64,000 nucleotides of DNA from Lactiplantibacillus plantarum EGD-AQ4 (GCF_000463075.2 NZ_AVAQ01000004.1:1-64000); one strand, 5' to 3'; numbered from the stretch's first letter, positions 8,342-16,473 are shown. Numbers and translations are program-made. The notes: generated by a model from the letters alone, not told the origin.

Positions 8342-8424
8342 GCTGGTCATCCGGGTTGTGGATGATTAGCGGAACAGGGTTAAGCGGAGCTGGCTGTGGC
8401 TTTTAGCACGTTTCGACTGTAAAG
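8342..8424 (+). repeat. Direct repeat, unit 1 of 2
   Basis: About 82 bases recur at 8539-8620 with few differences; both begin GCTGGTCATCCGGGTTGTGG and end in TTTTAGCACGTTTCGACTGT. Both copies lie downstream of the 7478 gene, one either side of a terminator. Confidence 0.85.
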
Positions 8425-8440
8425 ATAGAGAGCGGTAGGT

Positions 8441-8479
8441 AAAAGGGCTATCATCCTGGGCTTGGATGATGGCCCTTTT
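8441..8479 (+). terminator. Intrinsic terminator between the direct repeats
   Basis: GGGCTATCATCC and GGATGATGGCCC arms (one G-U pair), loop TGGGCTT, followed by TTTT. Confidence 0.8.
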
Positions 8480-8538
8480 AGTGTTAAGCGGCCCAAACTG
8501 CCTTTAGAACCACGTTTCGACTATCTAGATAGAACGGG

Positions 8539-8620
8539 GCTGGTCATCCGGGTTGTGGATGATTAGCGGAACAGGGTCAAGCGGGGCTGTCAGTGGTTTT
8601 TAGCACGTTTCGACTGTAAA
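8539..8620 (+). repeat. Direct repeat, unit 2 of 2
   Basis: Second copy of the 82-base unit described at 8342-8424. Confidence 0.85.
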
Positions 8621-8650
8621 AACAGGGCAAAATTTTAATTAAAAATCGCA

Positions 8651-8698
8651 AAAAGACAGCTGTTGTCATCAGAGTTAGTTAGACAACAGCTGTCTTTT
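8651..8698. terminator. Bidirectional terminator after the LysR gene
   Basis: AAAAGACAGCTGTTGTC and GACAACAGCTGTCTTTT form a 17-bp perfect stem with a 14-base loop. Confidence 0.9.
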
Positions 8699-8737
8699 AG
8701 TATGCAGTGAACGGCAAAAGTATTGAACTGGCAGCCA

Positions 8738-9637
8738 TCAATTGCTGTGCTTAGGAATATCGCGTTCTTTGTCAATCGTGTCCCTAACTTCTTCAATGAA
8801 GGCACTTCCCAGCCGCGTGAGTTGATGATCCTTACGCCAGATGAGCATTGAACGAATCGGTTGCAAATATTGGAGACGCTTGAAATGGATGTTACCGCTT
8901 TGATAGATGGGTTTGTCAAAAGTTAACGCTAAGCCGAGCCGGTTGGTGACCATGGCACGCATGTTGTAATGCATATCATAAGTTGCAACGATTTTATAAT
9001 CATCGACATATTCGTCGAGATATGCAAGTAGTTGTGAACTTGAATCAAGTTGACGCGGAATAAGTAGTTTTTGGTGACGTAAATCAGCAGCGACAATTTC
9101 ATTGCGTTGATCGAAAGGATGGTTGGCTGGAAAGGCAATCCCCCAGTGGTCCTCAAACGGTAGCGTGAGCGTATTATAGTCGTTAAAACTTTGATTGGTC
9201 GCAATAACGCCAAAATCTAGGCTCCCGCGATCGATGCCGGCCATGATTTGATCCCCATCTAGGCTTTCGTAATTGATTCTGACGCCATTACCGGTATCGA
9301 TTAATCTTTTAAAACTCGGTAACAGGTATTGATTGGCGTCATTTTCTCCTGCGCCGATGTTCAACTCACCAGCCAGACTTTTTCCTTGTACTAAGTAATT
9401 TTTAGTGCCATCTGATAAGGATAGTATCTCTTGAGCACGGCTATAGAGAAAGTAGCCGTCTTCGGTCAACGAGATATTGCGCGGCCCACGAACAAACAAT
9501 TGAGTCCCCAATTCTTGCTCCAAATCCTGAATTTGTCTGGATAAAGTAGACTGCGAAACATGTAAATGATTAGCAGCTTTGGTCATTCCATGTTGATTAA
9601 CGATTTCGACAAAATAATTTAGAACCCGTAATTCCAT
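8738..9637 (-). CDS. LysR-family transcriptional regulator
   Basis: The 299-residue product has the LysR winged HTH at residues ~1-60 (GMTKAANHLHVSQSTLSRQIQDLE, then ELGTQLFVRGPRNISLTEDG) and the two-lobed effector domain from ~90 onward. It reads away from the 9904 operon across a 266-base AT-rich intergenic region, the classic arrangement for a LysR regulator controlling its divergent neighbour. The effector is unknown. Confidence 0.9.
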   Translation of the reverse strand: MELRVLNYFVEIVNQHGMTKAANHLHVSQSTLSRQIQDLEQELGTQLFVRGPRNISLTEDGYFLYSRAQEILSLSDGTKNYLVQGKSLAGELNIGAGENDANQYLLPSFKRLIDTGNGVRINYESLDGDQIMAGIDRGSLDFGVIATNQSFNDYNTLTLPFEDHWGIAFPANHPFDQRNEIVAADLRHQKLLIPRQLDSSSQLLAYLDEYVDDYKIVATYDMHYNMRAMVTNRLGLALTFDKPIYQSGNIHFKRLQYLQPIRSMLIWRKDHQLTRLGSAFIEEVRDTIDKERDIPKHSN

Positions 9638-9903
9638 GTCATCACTCCTCGTATTTAATGCGTTTCGGACTACTAATTCATTGTTGATGAAAATAAAATG
9701 GTCATCTAAGGATAGACGGACTAATTTGGGAAGACCGCAGTATCAAAAGTTTCTATAAGCCAATTAGGGCTTGAAAATTGTCCCTACCAATCACTTTTAG
9801 TCATCGATTCCTATCCTATATAACTATTATACATTATATTGACCCGAAGCTATAATAATAATCGTTGAAAGAAATGAACAGGCAAAAATGAAAGGTGATT
9901 ATT

Positions 9904-10644
9904 ATGACTGACTTATCAAATAAAGTTGTTGTTATTATGGGGGCTTCCTCAGGAATTGGTGCGGCGACCGCCCGACGCTTAGCTCGTGATGGTGCCAAGC
10001 TAGTTATTGCCGCTCGGCGTTTAGACCGTTTAAATGAAATTGCCAGCGAATTTGACGAAGGGCAAGTGATTCCAGTACAAGCGGATGTGACGAATTTTAA
10101 AGAAGTCCGGGCTGCGATTAAAACGGCTGTCGATGAATTCGGACGGATTGACGTTCTCTATAATAATGCCGGTATCATGCCGCTTTCCAACTTAAGTGAT
10201 GGTCATCGAGATGAATGGCAGAATATGGTCAATATTAATATTATGGGACCGTTGAATGGTATCGCGGCTGCACTTCCAATTATGAAAACTCAGGGACAAG
10301 GCCACATTATTACGACGGATTCTGTTGCCGGACATGTCGTTGCGCCTGGGATGGCCGTCTATTCTGGCACTAAGTATGCAGCACGAATCATTATGGATGG
10401 GTTGCGAATGGAAGAAGCGGCTAACCATATTAAAACGACGATTATTACGCCAGGAGCAACTCAGAGTGAATTAACGAGTCACATCAGCGATCCTGAAACC
10501 CGTAAAAGTAATACGGATTACTGGGGGACGGTGGATGGTTTAACTGCTGATCAAATTGCACAAGCAGTTGAATTTGCTATCGATTCAAAAGCAAATATGT
10601 CCATTTCAGAATTGATTGTCCGTCCCACTTTACAAGCAATGTAA
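9904..10644 (+). CDS. Short-chain dehydrogenase/reductase (classical SDR)
   Basis: The 246-residue product has the NAD(P)-binding GASSGIG (residues ~13-19), the structural NNAG motif, a catalytic Ser around TTDSVAGHV, and the YSGTK active site. The basic AARRLDR after strand 2 suggests NADPH preference. AAAGGTG is 6 bases before ATG 9904; the GTG at 9895 lies inside that site and is not used. First gene of a three-gene operon divergent from LysR. Substrate unknown. Confidence 0.88.
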   Translation: MTDLSNKVVVIMGASSGIGAATARRLARDGAKLVIAARRLDRLNEIASEFDEGQVIPVQADVTNFKEVRAAIKTAVDEFGRIDVLYNNAGIMPLSNLSDGHRDEWQNMVNINIMGPLNGIAAALPIMKTQGQGHIITTDSVAGHVVAPGMAVYSGTKYAARIIMDGLRMEEAANHIKTTIITPGATQSELTSHISDPETRKSNTDYWGTVDGLTADQIAQAVEFAIDSKANMSISELIVRPTLQAM

Positions 10645-10673
10645 TCATTAAAATACGAAGGAGATCAACGATT

Positions 10674-11654
10674 ATGAAATTAGCAAATCATTACAATGTT
10701 CAATTAACGCAAAAGCTTAACTTAACTCAGGAATGGGACAAGACTTTTCCAAAGAGTGACGCTGTCGATCACACCAAAGTTGAATTGGTTAATCGCTATG
10801 GGATTACTTTAGCGGCTGATCTATACATGCCTAAAAATGCAACTGAGAATATGCCGGCAATTGCAGTCGCAAGTCCTTATGGGGCGGTCAAAGAGCAGGC
10901 GGGTGGACTGTACGCGCAGACATTGGCTGAACGTGGCTTTGTTACAATCGTCTTTGACCCCTCATTTACAGGTGAATCTGGCGGTAATGTGCGCAATGTG
11001 TCGTCACCAGATATCAATATTGATGATTTTTCTTCAGCAGTCGACTATCTCGACGCCCTTGAAGTAGTTGACTCTGAGCGAATTGGTGTGTTAGGAGTTT
11101 GCGGCTGGGGATGTTATACATTTCCATTAGCGGCCATGGATACGCGTGTTAAGGCCGTGGTTAGTTCGACGATGGGTGTTTTTGATCAATTTGAGAATAG
11201 CGCTGATCGCATTGAAGCACGTCGGGGACTGAATGCGTTACGGAGTGAAATCGTTAGTGGTAAAAAGGTAGACCCGATGATTACTGTTCCTGACATTGAT
11301 GCGGATTCACCTGAAATGTTGAAGGACTACTATGCTTACTATCGGACTCAAAGAGGTTATCATAAGCGGTCTGTCAACTCTGGGTTAGGTTGGACCCCAA
11401 CAACGATGCTTGGTCATTTTATTGACGATATTTATGCCCGTGCAGACGAGGTCACACAACCAGTATTGTTGGTTCATGGTGATAAAGCATGGTCATATCA
11501 GCAATCAGTTGATATGTTAACTCGTTTAACGAATGCTAAAAGCAAAGAACTGATTACCATCAAAGGGGCCACACACTGTGATCTTTATGATGGTGGTGAT
11601 CATGATTATATTCCGTTTGATAAAATTGAAGCTTTTTTCAAGCAAAACTTATAA
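10674..11654 (+). CDS. Alpha/beta hydrolase with Cys nucleophile (YcjY/DLH-like)
   Basis: The 326-residue product has the nucleophile elbow GVCGWG with Cys at residue 143 in place of Ser, as in dienelactone-hydrolase relatives. Further landmarks are PYGAVKEQAGGLYAQ (oxyanion region), FDPSFTGESGG, VHGDKAWSYQQS (acid) and GATHCDLYD (catalytic His). No signal peptide is present, so it is cytoplasmic. It begins 29 bases after the SDR with AAGGAGATC as ribosome binding site. A reductase plus hydrolase plus flavodoxin suggests detoxification or small-molecule catabolism, but that is inference. Confidence 0.85.
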   Translation: MKLANHYNVQLTQKLNLTQEWDKTFPKSDAVDHTKVELVNRYGITLAADLYMPKNATENMPAIAVASPYGAVKEQAGGLYAQTLAERGFVTIVFDPSFTGESGGNVRNVSSPDINIDDFSSAVDYLDALEVVDSERIGVLGVCGWGCYTFPLAAMDTRVKAVVSSTMGVFDQFENSADRIEARRGLNALRSEIVSGKKVDPMITVPDIDADSPEMLKDYYAYYRTQRGYHKRSVNSGLGWTPTTMLGHFIDDIYARADEVTQPVLLVHGDKAWSYQQSVDMLTRLTNAKSKELITIKGATHCDLYDGGDHDYIPFDKIEAFFKQNL

Positions 11655-11698
11655 ACAAGTCGTTAGTGATTTAAAATAGTCAGTAGGAGGCTAGGGTA

Positions 11699-12178
11699 AT
11701 GGCAGAGACATTAATTATTTATTATTCCAGTACCGGTTATAACCAAAAAGTGGCAAACAGCATTGCTAAAAAATTGGACGCAGATTTATTTGAGGTAAAA
11801 CCAGCCAAACCTTATGATAAGGATATGTGGGCAGCTTGGGACGTTGCACAAGCAGAGCGGAAATCAGGCGAATTGCCAGAATTACAGACGAAAGTTCCTG
11901 ATATGAGTCAGTATCAACGAATCATTTTTGGTGGGCCAGCTTGGGGATATACGATTTCGAACCCATTACAAGCTTTCTTAAAACAGGCAGATTTTGCGGG
12001 CAATCCAGTCTATCCGTGGGTGACGTTTTATGATCATGATGAGCAATATCTGACGGATCTGAAGCAGCAATTAAATAACGGGCAGGTTAAAGACCTGCTA
12101 GAATTGACCATGGGAGTTTTAAGTGATGACCAGTCCCTCAATGATGCCATTGATCACTGGCTGGAAAAAATCCAATAA
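11699..12178 (+). CDS. Flavodoxin-family protein
   Basis: The 159-residue product starts with the FMN phosphate-binding loop YYSSTGYNQKVA (residues ~8-19) and has GGPAWGYTISNPL, typical of the flavodoxin_4-like family, near residues 80-92. It likely binds FMN and acts as a one- or two-electron carrier or quinone/flavin reductase. GTAGGAGG precedes the ATG. Last gene of the operon, closed by a strong terminator. Confidence 0.87.
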   Translation: MAETLIIYYSSTGYNQKVANSIAKKLDADLFEVKPAKPYDKDMWAAWDVAQAERKSGELPELQTKVPDMSQYQRIIFGGPAWGYTISNPLQAFLKQADFAGNPVYPWVTFYDHDEQYLTDLKQQLNNGQVKDLLELTMGVLSDDQSLNDAIDHWLEKIQ

Positions 12179-12184
12179 AAATGG

Positions 12185-12225
12185 CGGGCAGGTGTTGGGC
12201 GATACGCTTAACACCTGCCCGTTTT
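12185..12225 (+). terminator. Terminator of the SDR-hydrolase-flavodoxin operon
   Basis: CGGGCAGGTGTT and AACACCTGCCCG arms followed by TTTT. Confidence 0.9.
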
Positions 12226-12277
12226 GGTAAAGTAGGGTATGAAAATATCATAAACTGAGAAAATGAGGTGCAGAAAA

Positions 12278-12853
12278 GTGAAAAAGTCCCGACTTGAGGC
12301 ATTTACTGATGCGGTCATCGCAATTATTTTGACAATCATGGTTTTAGAAATCAAGGCACCAGCAGGCGGTCAGTTGAATGACTTGATTGCGGAGTGGCAT
12401 CCGTTTTTTGCCTATGCCGTAACCTTCTTTTTAATTTGTACCACTTGGTATAACCACCATTACTTGATCAACAATGCCGATTGGATTTCTAAACGGTCAT
12501 TCTGGCTGAATTGCCTGTGGTTGTTTGCGATGTCGTTTTTCCCGGTTGCAACTAGCTGGGTGGGTGACTTTCCGAGTGCAATCGCACCGGAGTATTTCTA
12601 TATTCTAGTTTACGGCTGCTGGGCAGTGGCGTTCTACTTACTAACGATGAGTTTGGCGAAAGATAATCCGGAAAATGCAAAGCCGATTATGATGATGCTA
12701 AAGGGGCCCTTTGGTGCATTAGAGCTAGTGATTATTGTTGTTGCCGTCTTAACCATCAGGATTTTTCCGTTTGCAGGTTTATTGTTATCACTTCTGGATG
12801 GCATCATTTGGTCAATCAATACGCCCAAAGGTTCAGATCAATACAAAGAATAA
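12278..12853 (+). CDS. TMEM175/DUF1211-family potassium channel-like membrane protein
   Basis: The 191-residue product has about six transmembrane helices and begins with the family pore motif R-L-E-A-F-T-D (consensus RxxxFSD, here Thr for Ser) at residues 5-11 in TM1. Single-repeat bacterial TMEM175 proteins form tetrameric K+ leak channels. A longer reading from ATG 12263 is possible, but GAGGTG is 7 bases before the GTG at 12278, which places the motif at the usual distance from the N-terminus. Confidence 0.85.
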   Translation: MKKSRLEAFTDAVIAIILTIMVLEIKAPAGGQLNDLIAEWHPFFAYAVTFFLICTTWYNHHYLINNADWISKRSFWLNCLWLFAMSFFPVATSWVGDFPSAIAPEYFYILVYGCWAVAFYLLTMSLAKDNPENAKPIMMMLKGPFGALELVIIVVAVLTIRIFPFAGLLLSLLDGIIWSINTPKGSDQYKE

Positions 12854-12928
12854 TGGCGAACCTTGTTTTGACTTTCTCAACTAATACTAAATATTAGCGC
12901 GTAATGCTTAACGTTATGCAAGAAGTAA

Positions 12929-12972
12929 ATCGGCGCCACAAGTGATAAACAATCTGTCACTTGTGGCGCCGA
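12929..12972. terminator. Bidirectional terminator between convergent genes
   Basis: AATCGGCGCCACAAGTGA and TCACTTGTGGCGCCGATT form an 18-bp perfect stem with an 11-base loop. Confidence 0.9.
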
Positions 12973-13017
12973 TTCATTTTATTTTTTTAAAGATGGATCG
13001 AATAAACTGACCACTGA

Positions 13018-13644
13018 TTACTTAAAGAGTTCCAAAATATCTAACGGTTGTTCAAACCGGTGCGCCACATGCAAGTGTTCCGCATTGGGGTCCATGCCCC
13101 AAGACGCTAAACCAAAGTCAACGTTGGCAGTGTGGGCCGTTTGTTCGTCACTTAAGGAATCGCCAATGAAGAGGGCGTTTTCTGGGGCAACGTTGACCAT
13201 GCCGAGTGCCGTCAAGAGTGGCTGTGGGTCGGGTTTCCGCCGTTCAGTATCGTCAGCGCTGATGGTCACGTTCATCCGCATCATGAACGGATAGTTGCGC
13301 ATGCCGCTTTCCAGTTCATTACGGCGTTGTGAGGTTACGATGCCGAGGCGCAAGTCTGCCGGAAGTTGTTCAAATAAAGTCGTGATGCCGGGGTAAAGGT
13401 CGATTTCATCGTAATGACTCGCCATCACATCTTCATACTGTGCCTGAAAATGGTCGAATTCGCTGGCATCGATACCGAGTTCAGCCATCGCTTGTTCAGC
13501 GGCCATCGGAAAAGTTTTTTGGGCCTGCGCGTCACTAAATGGTTTGCCGTAAGTTGCCAAGACTTCACGCATCACCGTCGTGTAGGCTGGTTGACTATTC
13601 GTTAATGTCCCATCAATATCAAACATGAGTGCCTGGTAAGTCAT
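13018..13644 (-). CDS. HAD-superfamily phosphatase (phosphoglycolate phosphatase-like)
   Basis: The 208-residue product has motif I MFDIDGTLTNS (nucleophile Asp and acid/base Asp), motif II VTSQRR, a conserved Lys in RRKPDPQPL, and motif IV IGDSLSDEQTA. The cap lies after motif I, as in subclass I HADs. AAGGA is 9 bases before ATG 13644; the upstream TTG extension is not needed. Substrate unknown, probably a small phosphate ester. Confidence 0.88.
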   Translation of the reverse strand: MTYQALMFDIDGTLTNSQPAYTTVMREVLATYGKPFSDAQAQKTFPMAAEQAMAELGIDASEFDHFQAQYEDVMASHYDEIDLYPGITTLFEQLPADLRLGIVTSQRRNELESGMRNYPFMMRMNVTISADDTERRKPDPQPLLTALGMVNVAPENALFIGDSLSDEQTAHTANVDFGLASWGMDPNAEHLHVAHRFEQPLDILELFK

Positions 13645-13688
13645 AATAATCGTTCCTTCCAAAGTGGATTTACTCTCAGTATAACAAA

Positions 13689-13724
13689 TTGACCCTTGAC
13701 AGTGCTGTTAACAACCATTATAGT
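13689..13724 (+). promoter_or_regulatory. Sigma-A promoter of the araT leader
   Basis: TTGACA (13696-13701), a 17-base spacer and TATAGT (13719-13724). Transcription should start near 13731, about 25 bases before a leader peptide. A second TTGACC lies at 13689. Confidence 0.8.
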
Positions 13725-13754
13725 TAGATTAACAATTGATGAGGAGCTAATGAT

Positions 13755-13817
13755 ATGTCATTACCGTTAAATTCATTAAAATCTAGAACTAGCTTTTACT
13801 TTTGGTATTTTCGCTAG
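13755..13817 (+). CDS. Aromatic leader peptide (20 residues, ends FYFWYFR)
   Basis: GAGGAG is 8 bases before the ATG. The peptide is MSLPLNSLKSRTSFYFWYFR. Six consecutive aromatic codons (TTT TAC TTT TGG TAT TTT, 13794-13811) precede an Arg codon and the TAG stop. Such a run is very unlikely by chance in a 20-residue frame and is the hallmark of attenuator leader peptides that sense charged tRNA by ribosome stalling. The position fits: within 30 bases of the predicted transcript start and about 140 bases before a terminator that precedes an aromatic aminotransferase gene. Phe, Tyr and Trp would all be sensed. Confidence 0.82.
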   Translation: MSLPLNSLKSRTSFYFWYFR

Positions 13818-13993
13818 TGTTTGTGCCCGCTGCTTAGGTGCAAACACGAATCCGATGTTTGCATCGATGCGGTTGCCAAAAGCATTTTGTGATTTAACGG
13901 CGCCCATGGATGTTTGAAAATTCCAAGGGTGGCTAATAATTCTGTATTTGCGTTGTCGCGCACCCTTTGGATTTTCAGAGGGTGCGCTTTTTT
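13800..13993 (+). promoter_or_regulatory. Ribosome-mediated attenuator (terminator/antiterminator)
   Basis: Four segments can be paired by eye. Segment 1 (13800-13812) is the Phe-Trp-Tyr-Phe-Arg codons; it pairs with segment 2 (13916-13928) over 13 positions with one mismatch and two G-U pairs. Segment 2 (13916-13931) pairs alternatively with segment 3 (13961-13976), about 15 bp with two bulges. Segment 3 (13958-13968) pairs with segment 4 (13977-13987) as an intrinsic terminator followed by six T. A ribosome stalled on segment 1 would free segment 2 to sequester segment 3, so the terminator fails and araT is read. With charged tRNAs, or without translation, 1:2 and 3:4 form and transcription stops. 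Confidence 0.78.
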
Positions 13994-14051
13994 CGGCCCG
14001 TCCAGTCCGCTTCCACCAACTAAACTTAACTAAAATTTGGGAGGAACCCCT

Positions 14052-15245
14052 ATGTCAATTAATGCAGAAACACTCGTTCAACAAATGAATCATGAAATTG
14101 CGGCGATCCAGCCGTCTGATATTTTAGCCTTCAACGCTGAGATCGCGTCGATTCCCGGCATCGTTCGTTTGACGCTTGGTGAACCAGACTTTAATACGCC
14201 GGAACACGTTAAGAAGGCCGCGATTAAGAGTATCGAAAACGATGAAAGTCACTATGCGCCGTCGAATGGGACGATGGCGTTACGAACTGCGGCCGCGGAG
14301 TTTTTAGCAAAAAAATACGATGTGCACTACGATCCAGCCAGCGAAGTCATCATTACTGCCGGTGCGACTGGTGGCATTTACACCGCGCTGAGTTCGATTT
14401 TGAACCCCGGTGATGAAGTCTTGATTCCGACGCCGATTTTCCCACTGTACATTGCCATCGTGAAGTTGGCGGGTGCCACGCCGGTATTTATGGATACGTC
14501 CAAGAACGGTTTCGTACTCTCACCAGCGCAATTACAACAGACGCTCAATGACCATCCTAAGACGAAGGCCGTTGTCTTGAACTTCCCGTCTAACCCCACT
14601 GGCGTCACGTACCGCCATGACGATTTGAAGGCGTTGGCGGCCGTCTTAGCGGACCAACCAATCTTCGTTTTGTCAGATGAAATTTACAGTGAATTGACTT
14701 ATGGAAACCGCCACGAATCGATTGCGGGCTTCTTACCAGAACAGACGATTTTATTAAACGGGGTCTCGAAGTCACACGCGATGACCGGCTGGCGGATTGG
14801 GATCATGTGTGCGCCGAAAGCAATCACGACGCAACTGGGAAAGATTCACCAATTCACCGTGACTTCAACGACGACGAATGCCCAAGCGGCTGCGACCGAA
14901 GCACTCAAAAATGGTCTTGACGACGCGCAACAGATGAAACGCGAATACCAAGCCCGTCGCGACTACTTGTACGATGCTTTAAATCAACTGGGCTTTGAAT
15001 CGGCGAAACCAGAAGGGGCGTTCTACCTATTCAGTAAGATTCCAGCCGGGTTGCCACAAGATAGTATGGCGTTCTGCCGTGAATTAGCCCATGAGGCGCG
15101 TGTCGCACTGATTCCGGGGAGCTCATTTGGCCCTGGTGGTGAAGGTTACGTTCGCATCAGTTACGCCGCATCAATGGCCGATTTGAAGACGGCGGTTGAA
15201 CGAATCAGTCAATACGTAGCCAGCAAAGCACAGGAGGCCAAGTAA
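14052..15245 (+). CDS. araT: Aromatic amino-acid aminotransferase (class I/II PLP fold)
   Basis: The 397-residue product is closely like lactococcal/lactobacillus AraT. Landmarks: LTLGEPDFNTPEHV (substrate loop), PSNPTG with Asn181, the PLP-ring Asp209 in LSDEIYSEL, the Schiff-base Lys240 in GVSKSHAMTGWR, and Arg248. It transfers amino groups between Phe/Tyr/Trp and 2-oxoglutarate, linking aromatic amino acids to phenylpyruvate-type keto acids. The start is ATG 14052 with GGGAGGA upstream; the TTG at 14037 lies before that site. It is controlled by the upstream attenuator and forms an operon with the dehydrogenase two bases downstream. Confidence 0.9.
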   Translation: MSINAETLVQQMNHEIAAIQPSDILAFNAEIASIPGIVRLTLGEPDFNTPEHVKKAAIKSIENDESHYAPSNGTMALRTAAAEFLAKKYDVHYDPASEVIITAGATGGIYTALSSILNPGDEVLIPTPIFPLYIAIVKLAGATPVFMDTSKNGFVLSPAQLQQTLNDHPKTKAVVLNFPSNPTGVTYRHDDLKALAAVLADQPIFVLSDEIYSELTYGNRHESIAGFLPEQTILLNGVSKSHAMTGWRIGIMCAPKAITTQLGKIHQFTVTSTTTNAQAAATEALKNGLDDAQQMKREYQARRDYLYDALNQLGFESAKPEGAFYLFSKIPAGLPQDSMAFCRELAHEARVALIPGSSFGPGGEGYVRISYAASMADLKTAVERISQYVASKAQEAK

Positions 15246-15247
15246 AT

Positions 15248-16240
15248 ATGAAAATTTTAATGTATAGTGTTCGCGATGATGAGCAGGATGCCATTCAGGC
15301 GTGGGCTGCAGCGCACCAAATTCAGGTCGATACCAATGATTTAGAATTCCATCCGGATACGGCGGATTTGGTCAAGGGTTACGATGGCCTCGTCATCCAA
15401 CAACGGAGTCCCATTGGCGGTGACGCTAGTTTGTATCAAGATTTGGCTGCAGCTGGGTTGAAGCAATTAACCAGTCGGACGGCCGGGGTCGATACGATTG
15501 ATATTCCCGCTGCTAAAGCTGCCGGGTTAGTGGTCACCAACGTGCCAGCTTATTCACCAAATTCGGTCGCTGAAATGTCAGTGGCGCAAACGATGCGTTT
15601 GATTCGGAACCTGGAACTCTTTGATCAACGTATCGGCCAACAGAATTTCCAGTGGGCGGGGTTGCAAGCGCGTGAAATTCGGTCGCTGACAGTCGGCATT
15701 ATTGGTGCCGGTCGAATCGGTGGGACGGCTGCCCGCTTATTTCACGGACTCGGTGCTAAGGTAATTGCCTACGATGTCGTACGCCACCCTGAATTGACCG
15801 ACGTGTTGACCTATGTCGATACTAAGGAAGACTTGTTACGGCAGGCGGATGTGGTCGATTTGCACGTTGACTTAAATCCGACGTCACAAGGCTTAATTGA
15901 CGCAGCGGCGTTAAAAGTCATGAAGTCGGATGCCTACATTATTAACGCCTCACGGGGGCCAGTCATTGTGACGGCTGACTTGGTCGCAGCCTTAAAAGCG
16001 GGCGAAATCGCAGGTTGTGCGCTCGATACGGTCGAAGGTGAAAATGAGTTGTTTAACCAAGACCATCAAGGCGAAGTGTTACAAGATACCAATGTGGCCC
16101 AACTGATGCAGATGCCAAACGTCATCATTACGCCGCATGTCGGCTTCTACACGAATCTGGCGGTCAAAAACATGGTCGAGATCAGTTTGGATGACGTCGT
16201 GACGATTCTGAACGGTAGCACGACCGAACATGCCTTTTAA
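15248..16240 (+). CDS. D-2-hydroxyacid dehydrogenase (D-LDH/D-HicDH type)
   Basis: The 330-residue product has the NAD-binding GAGRIG (residues ~153-158) and the catalytic triad of the family: Arg236 in NASRG, Glu265 in VEGENE, His297 in TPHVGF. Members reduce 2-keto acids such as ketoisocaproate or phenylpyruvate to D-hydroxy acids with NADH, reversibly. It starts 2 bases after araT, with AGGAGG inside the end of araT, so the two are co-translated. The pairing suggests interconversion of aromatic amino acids and aryl-lactates (phenyllactate, hydroxyphenyllactate, indolelactate); substrate preference is inferred. Confidence 0.88.
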   Translation: MKILMYSVRDDEQDAIQAWAAAHQIQVDTNDLEFHPDTADLVKGYDGLVIQQRSPIGGDASLYQDLAAAGLKQLTSRTAGVDTIDIPAAKAAGLVVTNVPAYSPNSVAEMSVAQTMRLIRNLELFDQRIGQQNFQWAGLQAREIRSLTVGIIGAGRIGGTAARLFHGLGAKVIAYDVVRHPELTDVLTYVDTKEDLLRQADVVDLHVDLNPTSQGLIDAAALKVMKSDAYIINASRGPVIVTADLVAALKAGEIAGCALDTVEGENELFNQDHQGEVLQDTNVAQLMQMPNVIITPHVGFYTNLAVKNMVEISLDDVVTILNGSTTEHAF

Positions 16241-16315
16241 GGAAACTTGACATCAGACGCGGTGTGGGCACGGCGACGGTTGAATGAGACGCTGATAATG
16301 GTGTTAATTGATTGA

Positions 16316-16366
16316 AAAATAGTCGCTTCGGGAATTTAATGGTAAATTCTTGAAGCGACTATTTAA
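16316..16366 (+). terminator. Probable terminator of the araT operon
   Basis: AAATAGTCGCTTC and GAAGCGACTATTT arms, with an inner GGAATTTA/TAAATTC extension, form a long hairpin; the downstream T-run is broken (ATTTAAATTTT). Confidence 0.65.
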
Positions 16367-16473
16367 ATTTTGGCGAGATTCAATTATAGGTGGCTAAGTT
16401 TTGTTGAGTGTTGGGCGGCTGAAATTAGTAAGTTACCTACCACTGTGATGTTAGGCGAGTGGTCAGGTAAACG

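Noticed and set aside
13755-13915. Frameshifted gene remnant in the araT leader (coding-like sequence in another frame)
   Set aside because: The frame that is actually preceded by a promoter and ribosome binding site is the short FYFWYF peptide, which fits an attenuator. No family matched the alternative frame.
13922-13993. T-box riboswitch before araT (AAGGGTGG followed by a terminator)
   Set aside because: The AGGGTGG core is present but the ACCGCG continuation and a recognisable Stem I/specifier loop are not. The aromatic leader peptide and its pairing with the same segment explain the structure better.
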